A DNA stretch of 64,000 nt from Lethocerus indicus (Eukaryota; Arthropoda; Insecta; Hemiptera; Belostomatidae), in NCBI GenBank assembly GCA_019843655.1, contig JACDQD010000007.1:10227600-10291599 (forward strand), given 5' to 3'. Under the pieces are notes generated by a model that was not told the DNA's origin, searched no databases, and was given only the letters and a program-made list of their open reading frames with translations. Made by a program: the position numbers and the translations under genes. Every line of letters begins with the position of its first letter. Positions within the stretch are counted from its first letter, which is position 1. This document shows, piece by piece, positions 8,867-21,538 of the stretch.

Positions 8867-11800
8867 CTGCAACCACAAAGTAATCGTTTAGCACGTACCA
8901 CTTTCGCAGTATTATTTCTATAACTATTATTATAAACTAAGGATCTGTCATAGTTAAAGTGCCTACGCACTTTATTCGTAGAACTGTCGTAGTCTTATGG
9001 GATACAGACTTAATGCCGCAACTACATTTTTTGTATTATATTTTAGTGGTAGTGCGATTTGATAACACGATTGTAATTTAAATGGAAGGATTTATATCAT
9101 GAATAATGCGAAATTTAAGACCAAGAATGAGACCAGGAAGACAACTTTGGTCAGTGTCACTCTCGTCCCGCAAATGTTGAGATTTGAAGAATGTATTTTA
9201 AATTATAATTTATGACTGCTACAGAGGGGGTCTTACGATCATAGCAAAACAAGAGCCAATCTCTCTCATCCATATTTCGAATGGCGGTCAGCTGAAATTC
9301 AACATTGGAGACGCGCCCCCGCCGCCTATCCATTTCTCGGTCATAATTCCCGTTTATTTGCGTTCTGGCCGTGTCTCAAATATGGAAGCGCTTCGCCCGG
9401 AGTGCAGTCTGAGCGCGCTCGTCGACATCTGGTCGCCATCTACATACTAAGAAGCCGATTGTTTATCGGCACACGTTTGGCCATAACCAGCATACCGGCT
9501 GTCGCTGCTCCCCTCCTCCGGCTGCGGACGTACGACGCGTTGTTTTGAACGACACCAAGTTTTATAAAGTAGGAAGGCCCATTATCGGCTTCCTCCGCAT
9601 CGGGCCACCACAAGCACCTTATCCCCCCCCCGACATGTCTAAAATTTAATTTATTCAAGTCGAAAATTCTGTTTCGTCTAGACAATGTGTCTAGACAACG
9701 CGGAACGCGTGCCGAAAATACAGATTAGTCTTTAGGAAAATGAAACAAGTAGTTAATGAGCGATATGAGCAAGTGCCCGCCACACGGTTCACACCATCAG
9801 GCTCTTCATGGTCCAGAGAACACACCGCAGTTGCCACCCGAGACTAAAATCCGCGACATTTAAACACTTTCACCGTTCTGCGAACGAGTTATATTAGTCA
9901 GCTGTGAGATGAGACTCGGTGCTAGGGCCGCACGCAGGCTTCCTAATGTATAATTCAGAAGGGACCCCCGGACCAGTTATTAAAGCGAAGTAATTGTAAT
10001 TTGACGTTACAAGATGTAAGACATGTGTAAGCCGTTGGTTGCACAAGCGCGAGGCGGGGCTCTGCCAGTGAATTATTACACAATCTATTTCCTATTTTGT
10101 CCTATGGCCGGGCTCGGTCGTGTCGCCTCCACTCTGTACTAACTGATATATGATCGTCCAGGCGAGAGGCTTCGGAGGGATTTACTGCTTCCTTTCCGAT
10201 GGTAATTTTCAACGCTCTTCATTGTGCGGTCGCCTCTCTAATTCTGTGACTGGGCTTTATAAATCCCAGCCATTGTGGGTACTGAAGGTGGACCTCCCTT
10301 TCGCTCTGGACATAATTAGGGCCGGCCCTTACTTCGGATTTAGCCCACATAACAGGGTAAAGAAGACTAGTTTTTTTTGCACCCCAGATCTATTCCAGTT
10401 TGGGTACACGTTTTATTCCATTTCATCACTGAAAAAAACAGTATTGATGCCATTCGAAGGGCGATTCGTTGGAAGCCCACATTAACGAATTCGACATTTC
10501 TGCAAACACGAGCAGTAAGATTTTGTTTTGAATAAATTTTAATAGTCGTACATCCAATCTCGAGGAACGCGTATCACTTTCATCTTCAGAGCAGCCGCTC
10601 ACTGATGCTGACGGTAGACACCGACACTGCGTATCTCGATTGAAGCATACATTAGAGGTGGGTCACAGTGTAATGAGGTAACGAGGCCATTGTCAGTTCT
10701 GGCACCGTGTGGGCTTAGCGGACGGATTGGGATGAAGTTGCACAACCATAAGATTGGCAAATCATTTCGGGTCACAGTACAGTTTTTTAAAACTGATAAA
10801 CCCATGAGATTGTCATTAACGCAGAAAAAAGGCGTATGAATCTGTACGCTATACTAAATGACTGTCTAACAGTGTGTTTGGGAGTTTAGATAATTTTTTA
10901 TATTGCCTTCATGTAGTTTTCGTCATAGTATTGGAAAACATTATTTTGAAGGCTTAATTAAGCGATATCACATTCGTATCCTTAGACTCATTTCCGGTTT
11001 GGATCGTTCCGAACTGATTTATTTCAATATGAAAATCAGACGAAGGAGTTAGCTAAATAACATATATTTATATTTAAGGTATTTGTTTGGGACCTCTGGT
11101 ACCGACTCGCTTGTTTCATATTAATTTATCCGGTTTTGGATTCTCGCCATCACCGTTAGCATTCAGCCAGTAATACAATGAGACAATGACGAATGTAAGG
11201 ATTTAAGATCCACCGTTCGGTGTTCGCCAGTGCACTGAACCCTGGTGACTCAAACGTATTCAACCTTTCTGTCTTGTAGTGTACAACCTTATGGATTGTA
11301 AACGCGGTATAAAGACGCTTCACATGCGGCAGGCGCGTGTAAGCACCAATACTACTGGCGATGGCCATAAGCCGAATGCCATCTATCGTTAAGATTAAAT
11401 AGGCAGGTGGAATCAAGATAACAAAGACTGATTATATTTGTAAAACAATAACTATCATCCCCAAGTATAATTCATGCTTTCAGGAGAAGTACTACTCGCG
11501 ATAAGTACTATAAGTAGGCGATTGTTTTAACTTGTGAGCCCGGGTCACGAAAAGAATGCATAATGAGGCCAACAATTGAACATAGTTAAGGAAAGGGAAT
11601 ACAAATAAGTCTTCCGGGAATAGACAGAGGCCGAGACAGATTGTTTCTAATCTGTTAAGACCACCGCCAAAAAACCCATTATTACGCCGTCACTTCGGTT
11701 ACGGCGTCGACGGGATCTGGAGTAGAATAAACCGTCGGGTGTCCATAAATTTTTTTCTAAAAATAAAAAATTGAACCCAATAAAACGTATAAATCCGTTG

Positions 11801-14654
11801 ACAGCTGGAGGCCGACAAGCCGTACGCCCACACGACGTAGTTCGGTGAAAAACATGACAGGTAAAATTAATAAAAAAATAATAAATAATAGGAAATGTTA
11901 CCAGTTTCCGTATTATAATATAAAACTACTGTAATACTGTAACACCGATGTTATTTTCATATTGCCACTGCTGTTCAACGAAATGCATTTTTAACTTCTT
12001 TCCTTCTGTTTGTACGATTCATTGATTATCTCATGTTGTATTAACAAATAGTACCTACCCATATTACCTTCTATATATTACCGACAGAATGCGATACACG
12101 ATGGCGAGTAGCAGAAACCGTAAGACCACCACCAACCAATATCGATACACGTACACTCGATTAACGGATACACGTTATAATATAGTGTTTTAAAGCATTT
12201 TCCACAAAGATATTTACTACATTAGGAAAACATTAGTTTTCCTGATGACGGGAAATAAAAGAACAATCCTCGAGAATGGTAAGTACACCGTTGCTCCTGC
12301 GGACCACCGCGGTTGATGGATAAGAGGGTTTCACAGGAATCCAGGAGTCATAACTCAGGTCTGGTCTTTCTCCAGGAAGGAGAGCCGTCGCCTTAACCGT
12401 TAGGCGGCAGCCGGGGGAAGAGGCTTTTCTTAGGAGGCTACGCGCCGCTGTAATCCCCCGATTAGGATTCAGTCCGCGGCCGGCCGACCAGGGCACGCGC
12501 TAATACACCCAACTTTTCCCTACTTCCGTCACTATTATAGCGTCCCCGAGGAGGCCTAAGGAAAGGGCAACATTGTCAAACACTTCTTCCCACCAGGAGG
12601 CCACAAATTAGTACTCCATCATAGTGCGTTTTTAGTTTTCAATGTAAGAATTTGTCGTATCCGAGGGTTTGGAATACACAAATCCAAACATTACAGGATT
12701 CATCATAATTATTTCAGTCACATACTAAGTGCGGTTTCGAAATACTATATATCTCAATGCAATGTATGCATCCCGTCAGCATCGTCCGAAACCGGTCTGG
12801 CGGAGGACCATAATGAACGAGTGCTGAGAGAAGGCCACAGCGGTCGTTATAAGTTCTGCAATTTGCGACTGCAGATTCGGCCTTATCTTGTTTCGTTGTA
12901 CAGCGAATTTCGAATAGAAGCGGTCGTTCAGGAACAAATTCCACTTTATTAACGATGCCGGAATGGTATCCGACGCCGAGATGATCGAAACCGCGTCAAA
13001 CCGTTTTAAGTGACTTATCTAAGGCAGTTACTGAATTCGCCCCAACGTCGTTTAGCGGGACCGCGTTCCGAGAGAAGCCGTCCTGGTCATTAAAGAGCAA
13101 TCCCTCTTTGCCTTTTCCAGTAGGTCGCGGGGATGACGGGTCTGAGGGGGGAAGAGGGCGCGAAGTGAGTTGACGCATTCCTCGGCCCGCCTTTACCGCT
13201 AGCCAAATCCCCATACCGTCTTAATAGGGCCAACGCATATTCCATTTCGGATCCAGTCTCGAACAGTTACAATTCTCAACAAACGGTTTACAAGCTTCGA
13301 CATTGGTCCGTTTCGATTTATTTTAATTTTTTCCAGATCGACCCGGCAATTATGACGGAGCGTTTCATCTTAGTCGGAACGTCCAAATGCCGTCTTAATA
13401 CGGGAGATAAGACATAAAAACCTCTATTGTAAATACTCGTAGACAGGTATTTCTGTTAGTCTGGGCGACAGGACGCCTGGGAAGAAAACAAATTTAATCC
13501 CGAACGAATAAACGAGGGATAAGCCACAAATTGAGACGTCCTCCAGAGTGGGCCGAGTCCAGAGTTAAGGTCGTTTCTGGGAAACATTTCCTTTTTAAAA
13601 TACGCCTCCCGTTTACTTACCAGATTCGTCGACGGGTTTTTAAAATTTTGTTTTTATTATTTGCCCGGGCCGAGCGTCGGAAATGGAGGGCGGGTAAGTG
13701 CCTTCCGTATGACTGACGAGGTCGAAGCAAACAAACGACGCCACCCCGGTGGAGTTCTTCCGGCCTAATGAGACGATTTGTATTCGGGCGGCTCGAAGAA
13801 AAAAGTCTTGGCCGCCGGAAAACCGCTATAAATTTGGCGCGCCTTACAACCAGCGCCTCTAATCAAATTAGAGCCGACTTGAAACGCGATCTCCGATTTT
13901 TAAATTATATCATTCTCAGTTTTATTTATAACGGATCGCAATAATGTCGGGGTACAGCGCAAACTGGTTGTCGACACCGCTTTAGGGCTATATCATTTAT
14001 CGGGAATTTATCACTCGCAATGCAAACGGCTGTAGTTTAAAGGGCAGTTGACACGGCTTTATTATAACTTCCTCCCAATATAATCCCTCTTAGAAGCAAA
14101 ATTTCTTGACTTTGGAAAATTCTGTGGATTATAACTGTACTTCACTTCGGGGAAACATGGCCTTAGCATTGGTCAAACCTAAGGCACCTTATAAAAAACA
14201 TCGTTAAATTAAGCGAATAGTAATTTAAATGGCTACGGAAGGGCTGTAATCAGCAATATATGATCGGTGGGAATTTTCCAAGTCATTTCCGGTTCTGGTC
14301 CTGGGAGTCGTCGAACGGACCCGACCGAACGTTCGGTCCGGAGTCGATCTCGGGGGTCGATAGCCGACATTAGGAAGCGCCTTGGGGCCATAAGATAATA
14401 ATTAAGATAGATAATGGAGTTCTTTATCTTGGGATGAACTCCCAGGCCTCAGAGAGATGATTATCTCGGATTGAGGAAGGCGCGAAACGGAAGAACGGGA
14501 CTCGAACCGAGCTCGTATATTATAGAGCGGAGTATACTTTCCTATAAAGCCAAAAGAGCTAGTATATAAAGAACCGTCGAGGTTAAGATTCGATAATTCG
14601 AGAAATGCTATAGGATATCCTTATCAACGAAATAGAGTAGAGTATGGATGATAC
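8867..14654 (-). other. mwh intron between exons 2 and 3
   Basis: This 5.8-kb intron runs from donor CCCCAG|GTATCA to acceptor GTGGTTGCAG. It contains a 9-bp perfect hairpin at 9676-9696 and a faint tRNA-like patch near 12340-12420 (minus). A minus-strand B-box-like motif lies at 14497-14508. No coding exon, transposon protein or RNA gene could be supported. Confidence 0.7.
9676..9696. repeat. Short perfect hairpin
   Basis: GTCTAGACA and its reverse complement TGTCTAGAC are separated by three bases. The sequence can also be read as two GTCTAGAC palindromes. It could be a protein-binding site; no function is assigned. Confidence 0.7.
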
Positions 14655-14866
14655 CTGGGGTAGGCGTGCGTGAGGTCGTTGGTGAGTTTTGCTAGGAGGT
14701 CGGAGGTCGAAGTGAACTGCCTGAGGGTCATCTCGTGTTGAGGGCTCGCCGGGGCCCAGCCGAGGCCGGCAGCTGGGCCGGCCTCCTCCTCCCCCTGCTG
14801 GCTAGTCCTCCAAAGTAGACCCACAGCGTAGTCCTCACCGTTGTATACAGGAGGCCGCCAGTGCGT
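14655..14866 (-). CDS. mwh: Mwh-like protein, exon 2 (lead-in to the GBD)
   Basis: The acceptor TTGTTTTACAG|ACG opens in phase 0 with THWRPPVYNGEDYAVGLLWR, then a Glu/Ala/Gly-rich loop. It ends TSTSDLLAKLTNDLTHAYP plus two bases of Ser at CCCCAG|GTATCA. Joined to exon 3 this reads DLTHAYPSFVQEFVGQP. The junction runs straight through the 'L...L.....ps.FV..F' helix at the start of the GBD, which strongly supports both splice sites. The open frame running past the donor into YHP is intron read-through. The 22.1-kb intron 5' of this exon and the 5.8-kb intron 3' of it leave it isolated. Confidence 0.82.
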
Positions 14867-17800
14867 CTGTAAAACAAGCGACAATATCCAATATACATAA
14901 TGTTTTTAACCGCGCCACGCCCCTTAAAATGGGCGCCATACATTCCTAAAATTCCGGTTCCTAAAGTTCTATTCCCTTTTCACTCGTCATCCTGCTTCGC
15001 TCGCTTAATCTCTCTCCCCTGTTAACCATCCAACCCCCCACAGTAATCTCCTCTAGGACCGAAACAAGAAGCTCTTAAAAACAAGTCCAAATAGTGCCAC
15101 CTGGTTGGTTTCGAGTATTGGCCGAAGCGAGACACGTATAAACATAACTGTTGTATTCAATTTGCTCAACGAAGGAAGGAATATATACATTTACTTCAGT
15201 GAAACCGGTGTGGGCTGACACGCTATAGACAACGGTCAAAACACTTCAGTCTCAAAGACACTCAGAGAGTGCTTATAGAGAGGCGGAAAACTTCGATAAC
15301 CGGTTGCGAAAAATCGGAAAGTGTTTAAAAAGGCGTTGTTTACAGGCAGCAGAATAGAATCGTTACAGTAGTAAGAGGCAGGATGCTTTGATCGGCAGGT
15401 GGCATGCTTAAGTACCTCACATCGCTATTGACAATAGCTAAAGCTATTAAAAATTAAATAAAATTGTACCTCATTCGGGACGAGTATGCGAATTGGACTG
15501 ATTTGCTCCAGGCCTAATGCTGAGAGTGGATCAAGTAGGTATTTGTTCTAGACCTTTAAAACCTTGGGTTTAGCGTCTGTTGCGATCACTTTCTATTACG
15601 GTATATGTATGTATTATCGCTTATATGGCTCGAGTTCGCCTCTGAATAATGCGTATTATGTAATATTATTACTATAGAACACTCGATGAAAGGGTCATTG
15701 GGTACAAGGCTCAAGCACTGCGCCCCAGTACTTAATATTAATGCAAGATGTGAAAGTGAAAAATGTAAAACCTTTAATTTAAATTAAGATAACTGCAAGC
15801 TGAAATGCCCGTATTCCTGTGCTGGCATCGCGAGAGTACTCAATATGCTATGAGCGAAAGAATAGTACTGATCAATCACACTTAAATTTTGTACGCAATT
15901 CTTGCATTTAAATTAAGGAAATGAATTTCGTTCCAAAGGATTGATTCGAATGTGCATTTAGAAAGCCAGTGTTGTTTCACAATGCCGTTGTTAGTTTAAA
16001 TCCGAGTGTTTGTTAGAAAGTCGGGGATCTAAGGGCCCCGTGATTCGTATGATTATCGACTCCAAATAGAACCGGCGTGTTGTTAGCAACAACAGTGTTG
16101 TTCCTGTTGAAAGAATAATAGCGGTCTAATGGGAAGGATTGAGCAACGAAATTATTAAACAAGGCTGGAGGGGCTGGTGGGTATTCATATAACGTCGAAA
16201 ACACAGGTCAGACGCTTCCGTGAGAGTGTTGGGCAACCCCCCTCAACCCCTCTCTATCTTTATGCTGAACGTTTTAGGCGAATCTGAAACTTATTAGAAG
16301 AGGACAAAGGGAAAAAATGCAATGGCTACTCGAGATAGTCGAGAAAATAATATTAATCGAACTTATAGGCTTCAAATCCAAATAGGTGGCGACTGAATAT
16401 TCTAGTTATGAACCGGACCTTAGTGGCACGGCAATTTCAATCATCCACTGTACGATATACTATTTTAAATAATTTCACGTCAATCGACAGGATAACAAGT
16501 GTTATATATAACTGTAATAATAGTACAGAACAACTTACACGATTCTTTTGATACTGAAAAAGCTAATCATTTTCTAAAAAAACTTGAATATTTCGCAATA
16601 AATGTGTTATAAAATTTTCAAATAAAATATTATTATGGCAAACAAATTCTCACTTCATAAAATTTGGGGTGTATCTCATTCTACACAATAGACGTGCTAC
16701 ACAAAACGAATGTTAAGGAGCACGTTGTTTCCCTTGGGCTTACAAGGTCTGTGCCCCGGGGTCACTATTCGTCTATTCGTCGCTCCCTTTATCAAACAAT
16801 TAAAACAGGCCATTGTTCGATACGAAAGTAAATTATAATAAATCGATTAAAAAAAAACACGGCCCAACCGATAGTTAATAACCTTTTTTTAGACACTAAG
16901 CCAGATATGTTGTTTTTTCTCTTTCATTCGCTGGACGCAATCGCTCTACTATTGTGCCTGCTATCACCCGCTGTTAATATTTGACGAATACACATCTATA
17001 AACATCTGTTTCCACTCGTTGATTTCTTCTAATCCTGAAGTGAGGTTTCCAGAATAAATGACTTAATTTTAACATTAGATAATTTATTAGACTGTTTACA
17101 GATTCCAAACTGTGATTATAAAAGAGATCTATTAAATTTAACAGCTGGCCCACCTACTTGTATTATACACATCATACTCTTTACCAATACCTCGGTAATT
17201 TGAATCGTGTGTCCCAATTTTTATTAGCAAACTGATTGACATTAATGACAATGTTTCTGTCGAAAAAAAGACGTTGACTAAGAGTTGACTGCAAACGATC
17301 GAGAGTGTGGTTATTTAGAAATTAAGCAAGTGTGACCGGAGTGTCGAAACTCCGGTACGTGTCATAATATTCCGAATTGTTTGAGGTTGAGGCGGCCTCA
17401 ACCGAAATCAATTAAATTCTTCTACAAGTTCCGGTACAGGAATATATGCCCGAACGGTCTGGGGAAGGAGGAAAAAAATCGGGATAAAATAGTTCCGCTG
17501 AGTTAAGTGAGCAGCGGGTCCGTGAACCTTGACCGATGATGCCACGTCGGCCACACCCAGCCCACATCCTTCGTATATCCCACTTGCTTATTAGAGCCAC
17601 CGATATCTGCCCGGCTCCAACAAATCATCTTTATTTATTAATATTACGACAATCCTATTCTTCTCGCTGGCTCCCTCCCCCAAACATGTCTCTACCGGAC
17701 GGTAAGCGACAAGGCTCGCCGCCTTCTAAATTATTGCCGCCACTCTTCCACTCATCCATCACGACCAACTCACTCCATCCTCAAGTTATTAGTTTCAGTT

Positions 17801-20517
17801 CGCATTTCTTGCACCAACAATTAGTTCTCCCAGACTGGATTTTAAAATGCCGACAGACTGTAGCATTCAATACCTATTTTAGCTCCAGTTAAACACGATA
17901 CAATGAGGGTTTCAGTATTACAATACTTCACAGGATAGTCGACCATTGAAATTAATAGAAATTCTACTAACGATTCTAAAAATAATATATTAAATTTCTA
18001 TCAATCGCTATAATATATTACGAGAAATTCCCGAAAATTACGGACAATTTTTTCACCACACTCTAAATACTTGAAAACTTCAGCCGTAAGGCATGTTCTT
18101 ATTTGAAGATGCCTTTGCAATTATAATAAATTGTTACATCTTATTATACAACTTGCGGAATGTTACCGGCGACAGCGGAGAACCGGAAACGGCCATGCGA
18201 GCGGAGGACCAAATAAGCGAGCGGAGACGGAAGATGGACTTTCATTTCATTTGCCGGTAAATAGGCAGTAAAACCGGACAGGATGACATTTGTCTCGGTA
18301 TAAGTGAGTGAGTGATTTCGGAGGGAAAGGAATGGGAGGCAGGGCGGTAGATAAAGGGCGGGGCCACAAATAAAGCAGAGCCAGTTGTAAATTTCATACC
18401 AAAAAAGTGGCGGAGGTTGGAGCGGATAATTCGCGGCGGACACGTCCCTCGCCCCGGCCCCGCCATTTCCCCCTCCCCCTCCCTTATTGGTTATTACAAC
18501 CGATTTTATCTCTGATAATAATACGTACTCATAATTAGGCATTAAATCTCTGTTTAAATTTTCCCCGTTCAAAGAACCAAGAGCCCCGCCGGTCCGCCGG
18601 TGTAATTAGTTGTTGTTTTTCTCTCGTTTCCCTCTTCCCCAAACCTTCTATAATTGCCTTTTGATGGTCGTACCAAACGGGAAAAAAATGCTAAACGGGC
18701 TTCGCGGTCGGGCGATACAAAATTAGGCATGACCTGTGTTCCGTCTCATCTCTTCACCCTGTCTTTTATTCATTCTCCGATTTTGAGAAAGCATAAAATC
18801 CGACTTCGCTCACAACAGAAATTTCCCCATCCCCACCACGAAATATCGTTAATTTATGCTTCCGTTGCTCGTTTCCTTATTTTGATAAGCAAAACGTTCT
18901 TTCATCGTACTCTCGGCCAACAATAGTATTTTACTTAAACACCTACTTTTTGAACATTATTCTTAATGGTAGTACAAGGTAGGATAATAACGTGGAAAAC
19001 ATCTCCCGCCGTCTCTGATCATATAACCTCATCGTTAGACTCCAATTTTCTATATGATTTCACCCGTGGGAATAACCGGAATATAGTTCTCTGCTAGTTC
19101 ATTTCAGGGTGTAACAGAAAAAGGAATGTTGGAAAAGACTTGCAAGTTTAAAATATTTTGTCGTATAAACCAAATCTTTTGGCCAATAGAATTGAAAAAA
19201 GAATTTTTTTCAATGGATCTAAAATAACAATATTTTTTTGATCAAAACAGGCCATTAGGTGCCATTAGGCCAGTGATTAATAAGCTTTAACGAAACTTCG
19301 TGTAGCTACTTATATTTAATAACGCAACGTATTCTTCATTCTGAAGACAACATTAGATTTGATCTTATATATTTATAGCCGCCTAAATCGTATAGTCGTA
19401 ATAAATAATTCATCGCGTGTACTGCGAGTTTACTTCCAATACTATCCGGGCTAGATAAAGTAAACGAAAGTAGACAGGTTAGCCTTAATGTAGATCATGC
19501 ACGACTTGCTCGCTCTCGCTCTTTCCTTCCTGGGTTGAGAAATCCCGCCGAAGCAAGGTTTGGCCTTTCTCGGCCCACTCCAATAATTCGCAGAATAATA
19601 TCTGCTTCATAAATTGGATAATAGATTAATGTTCACTAACACAACTCGTTCTCTCTATTTTAATGGCCGCGGAAGCGATTAGTCCATTCGCTGACTTGGA
19701 TTTCATGGACCTTACGATAACTAAAATAAATGTAAAAAATACAACACATTTCAATGGTAATTATTACCTGTACATTTATTAATAATTCCCATTCATCAAT
19801 TCATTGAATCCCTTTGACAAATTAATTACCGTCACACCATCAAAAGTAATAATAACCAATTGTATGTATATTGTATTTCTCTCGGGCGAAAGGAGGAAAA
19901 ATTACCTTTCGGTTCATTACAACCGAATGACAAATAATTTATTTATTTATACGCGTTTTTATTTTTTCATATCTGTTCGAAAACACCTCCGTAAATGACA
20001 GGGGCCCGTCGCGGGCATGTAAGTCATTATTATTAATGCTCGAAAACTTCATTTAAAGTCAGGCTGGCGAATATAAAGGTAAGGCGCGGAGCAAGTTGGT
20101 TAATTCCCCTCCTCCGGGTGTTTTCTTAGAAGCGGGGTCCCACACGGCCTGTGTTCACTCCCACCGGTTTGCCTTTTCGGTGTCTCGAATCGACATTTGA
20201 ACAACGACGATACGGTGTACTTTAGCGGCAGGGGTTTTGGGAAGGGGCGGAGGTCGGGTCCTCACGTGTCGCCGCTGCCTAATGGATCCCGACCATTAGA
20301 GACCGACAATAGACCCCAGGATTGGGCATTCAATAGATTCCGCTCCGTATCCTGGTTACGGTCATATTTCATACGACCCTACAACCCGACGTGTCACGCG
20401 GATCCGCGTCTCTTTTTGTCATCGGTATCCGTGTTGCTTGCGAAAGTACTACAGCTCGAACTGACTAAATTTGCTTAATTCAACCGCGACTGTCTGAAAT
20501 TACGGTTTAATTTCTCG

Positions 20518-20552
20518 ATGTATATTTAAGAAGGTCCTTCATGTATATTTAA
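20518..20552. repeat. 12-bp direct repeats flanking a small hairpin
   Basis: ATGTATATTTAA occurs at 20518-20529 and 20541-20552. Between the copies lies the palindrome GAAGGTCCTTC (20530-20540). Confidence 0.8.
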
Positions 20553-21486
20553 ATTAATTCTCGAATCATTTACATGCGATTTGTTTTTATTAAGGTGGGA
20601 TGGAAGGTCGTCCATCTGTTACGCTGAAGACGCCGGGGAAGTTTTCGACGTTCACTTTCAAAAGGCCCGATGACACAACAGGGGCAGTTCATCATTTTAG
20701 CGAAAACAGTTTATATCCACGATCTTCCACTTCAGTGGTATTCCGTCAGTATTTTTCTTTCATTTATTAAATTCGGACACGCATAAGTAACACAATTTTT
20801 GAGAATTAAAATCGTGGGATATTTGTTTATATTATTTGCCTTCAGCTTACGACAGTTTTCGGACTCGAACTGTTAATTAGTAGCTGCTATATTCGCAGTA
20901 TATAATTTCGTGACGACAAATACAATTACTTCCCGTGCGATCTTATAACCAGATTTCAAAAATATGGTCATGAACAAGTTCCGCCCCCCTCCCTTTAATG
21001 CAACTTACCCTTTTGTCGGGACAAGTCGAATTTACTTTATTCGTTTGTTATATTATTTTTAACTTTCGATGAAGGCACCGCGCTGTAGGATAAAGCCTTG
21101 AATACATTTTTGGGAACTGCAAATCATCAGAGCGGACTTTATTGGGGTCCGTTTACGAGCCGCAGTTTGCCCTTTTATGCGATCCCCTCGCTCCGGGTCG
21201 TAAAGCGAAACGCCCGTCCTGGACGTCCCCAACGGAACGAGCCAGCGCCATTTTCGTCATCCAACCTGTTCCTACATCGGCCGAGATTCATTTCCTCATC
21301 CAACGGACCGAAGAGTTCGCACTCTCACCGAATGTTCCCCTAAACGGAGTTTGTCATCAGTATTATTGCAAATCATCAGCGATGGGCCGATATAAAAAAG
21401 AAAGGCCTTAAAAGAAATATATAGAACTGAATGGATAAATTAAAACAGCGCCCGAACATACCCTAGGATAAATTTACTATGTTAAA

Positions 21487-21538
21487 ATAGACAAACGAAG
21501 AGAATTTTGCGGAAACATTGTTACTCTCGTTTGTCTAT
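21487..21538. repeat. Inverted repeat / hairpin, 12 bp plus 3 bp after a bulge
   Basis: ATAGACAAACGA (21487-21498) is the exact reverse complement of 21527-21538. After a single bulged A, GAG (21500-21502) pairs with CTC (21524-21526), leaving a loop of about 21 bases. The stem is shorter than that of a normal pre-miRNA. Confidence 0.8.

Noticed and set aside
17536..17892. 118-codon plus-strand open frame
   Set aside because: No start context of note, no domain, low-complexity Ser/Pro/Leu composition; looks like chance.
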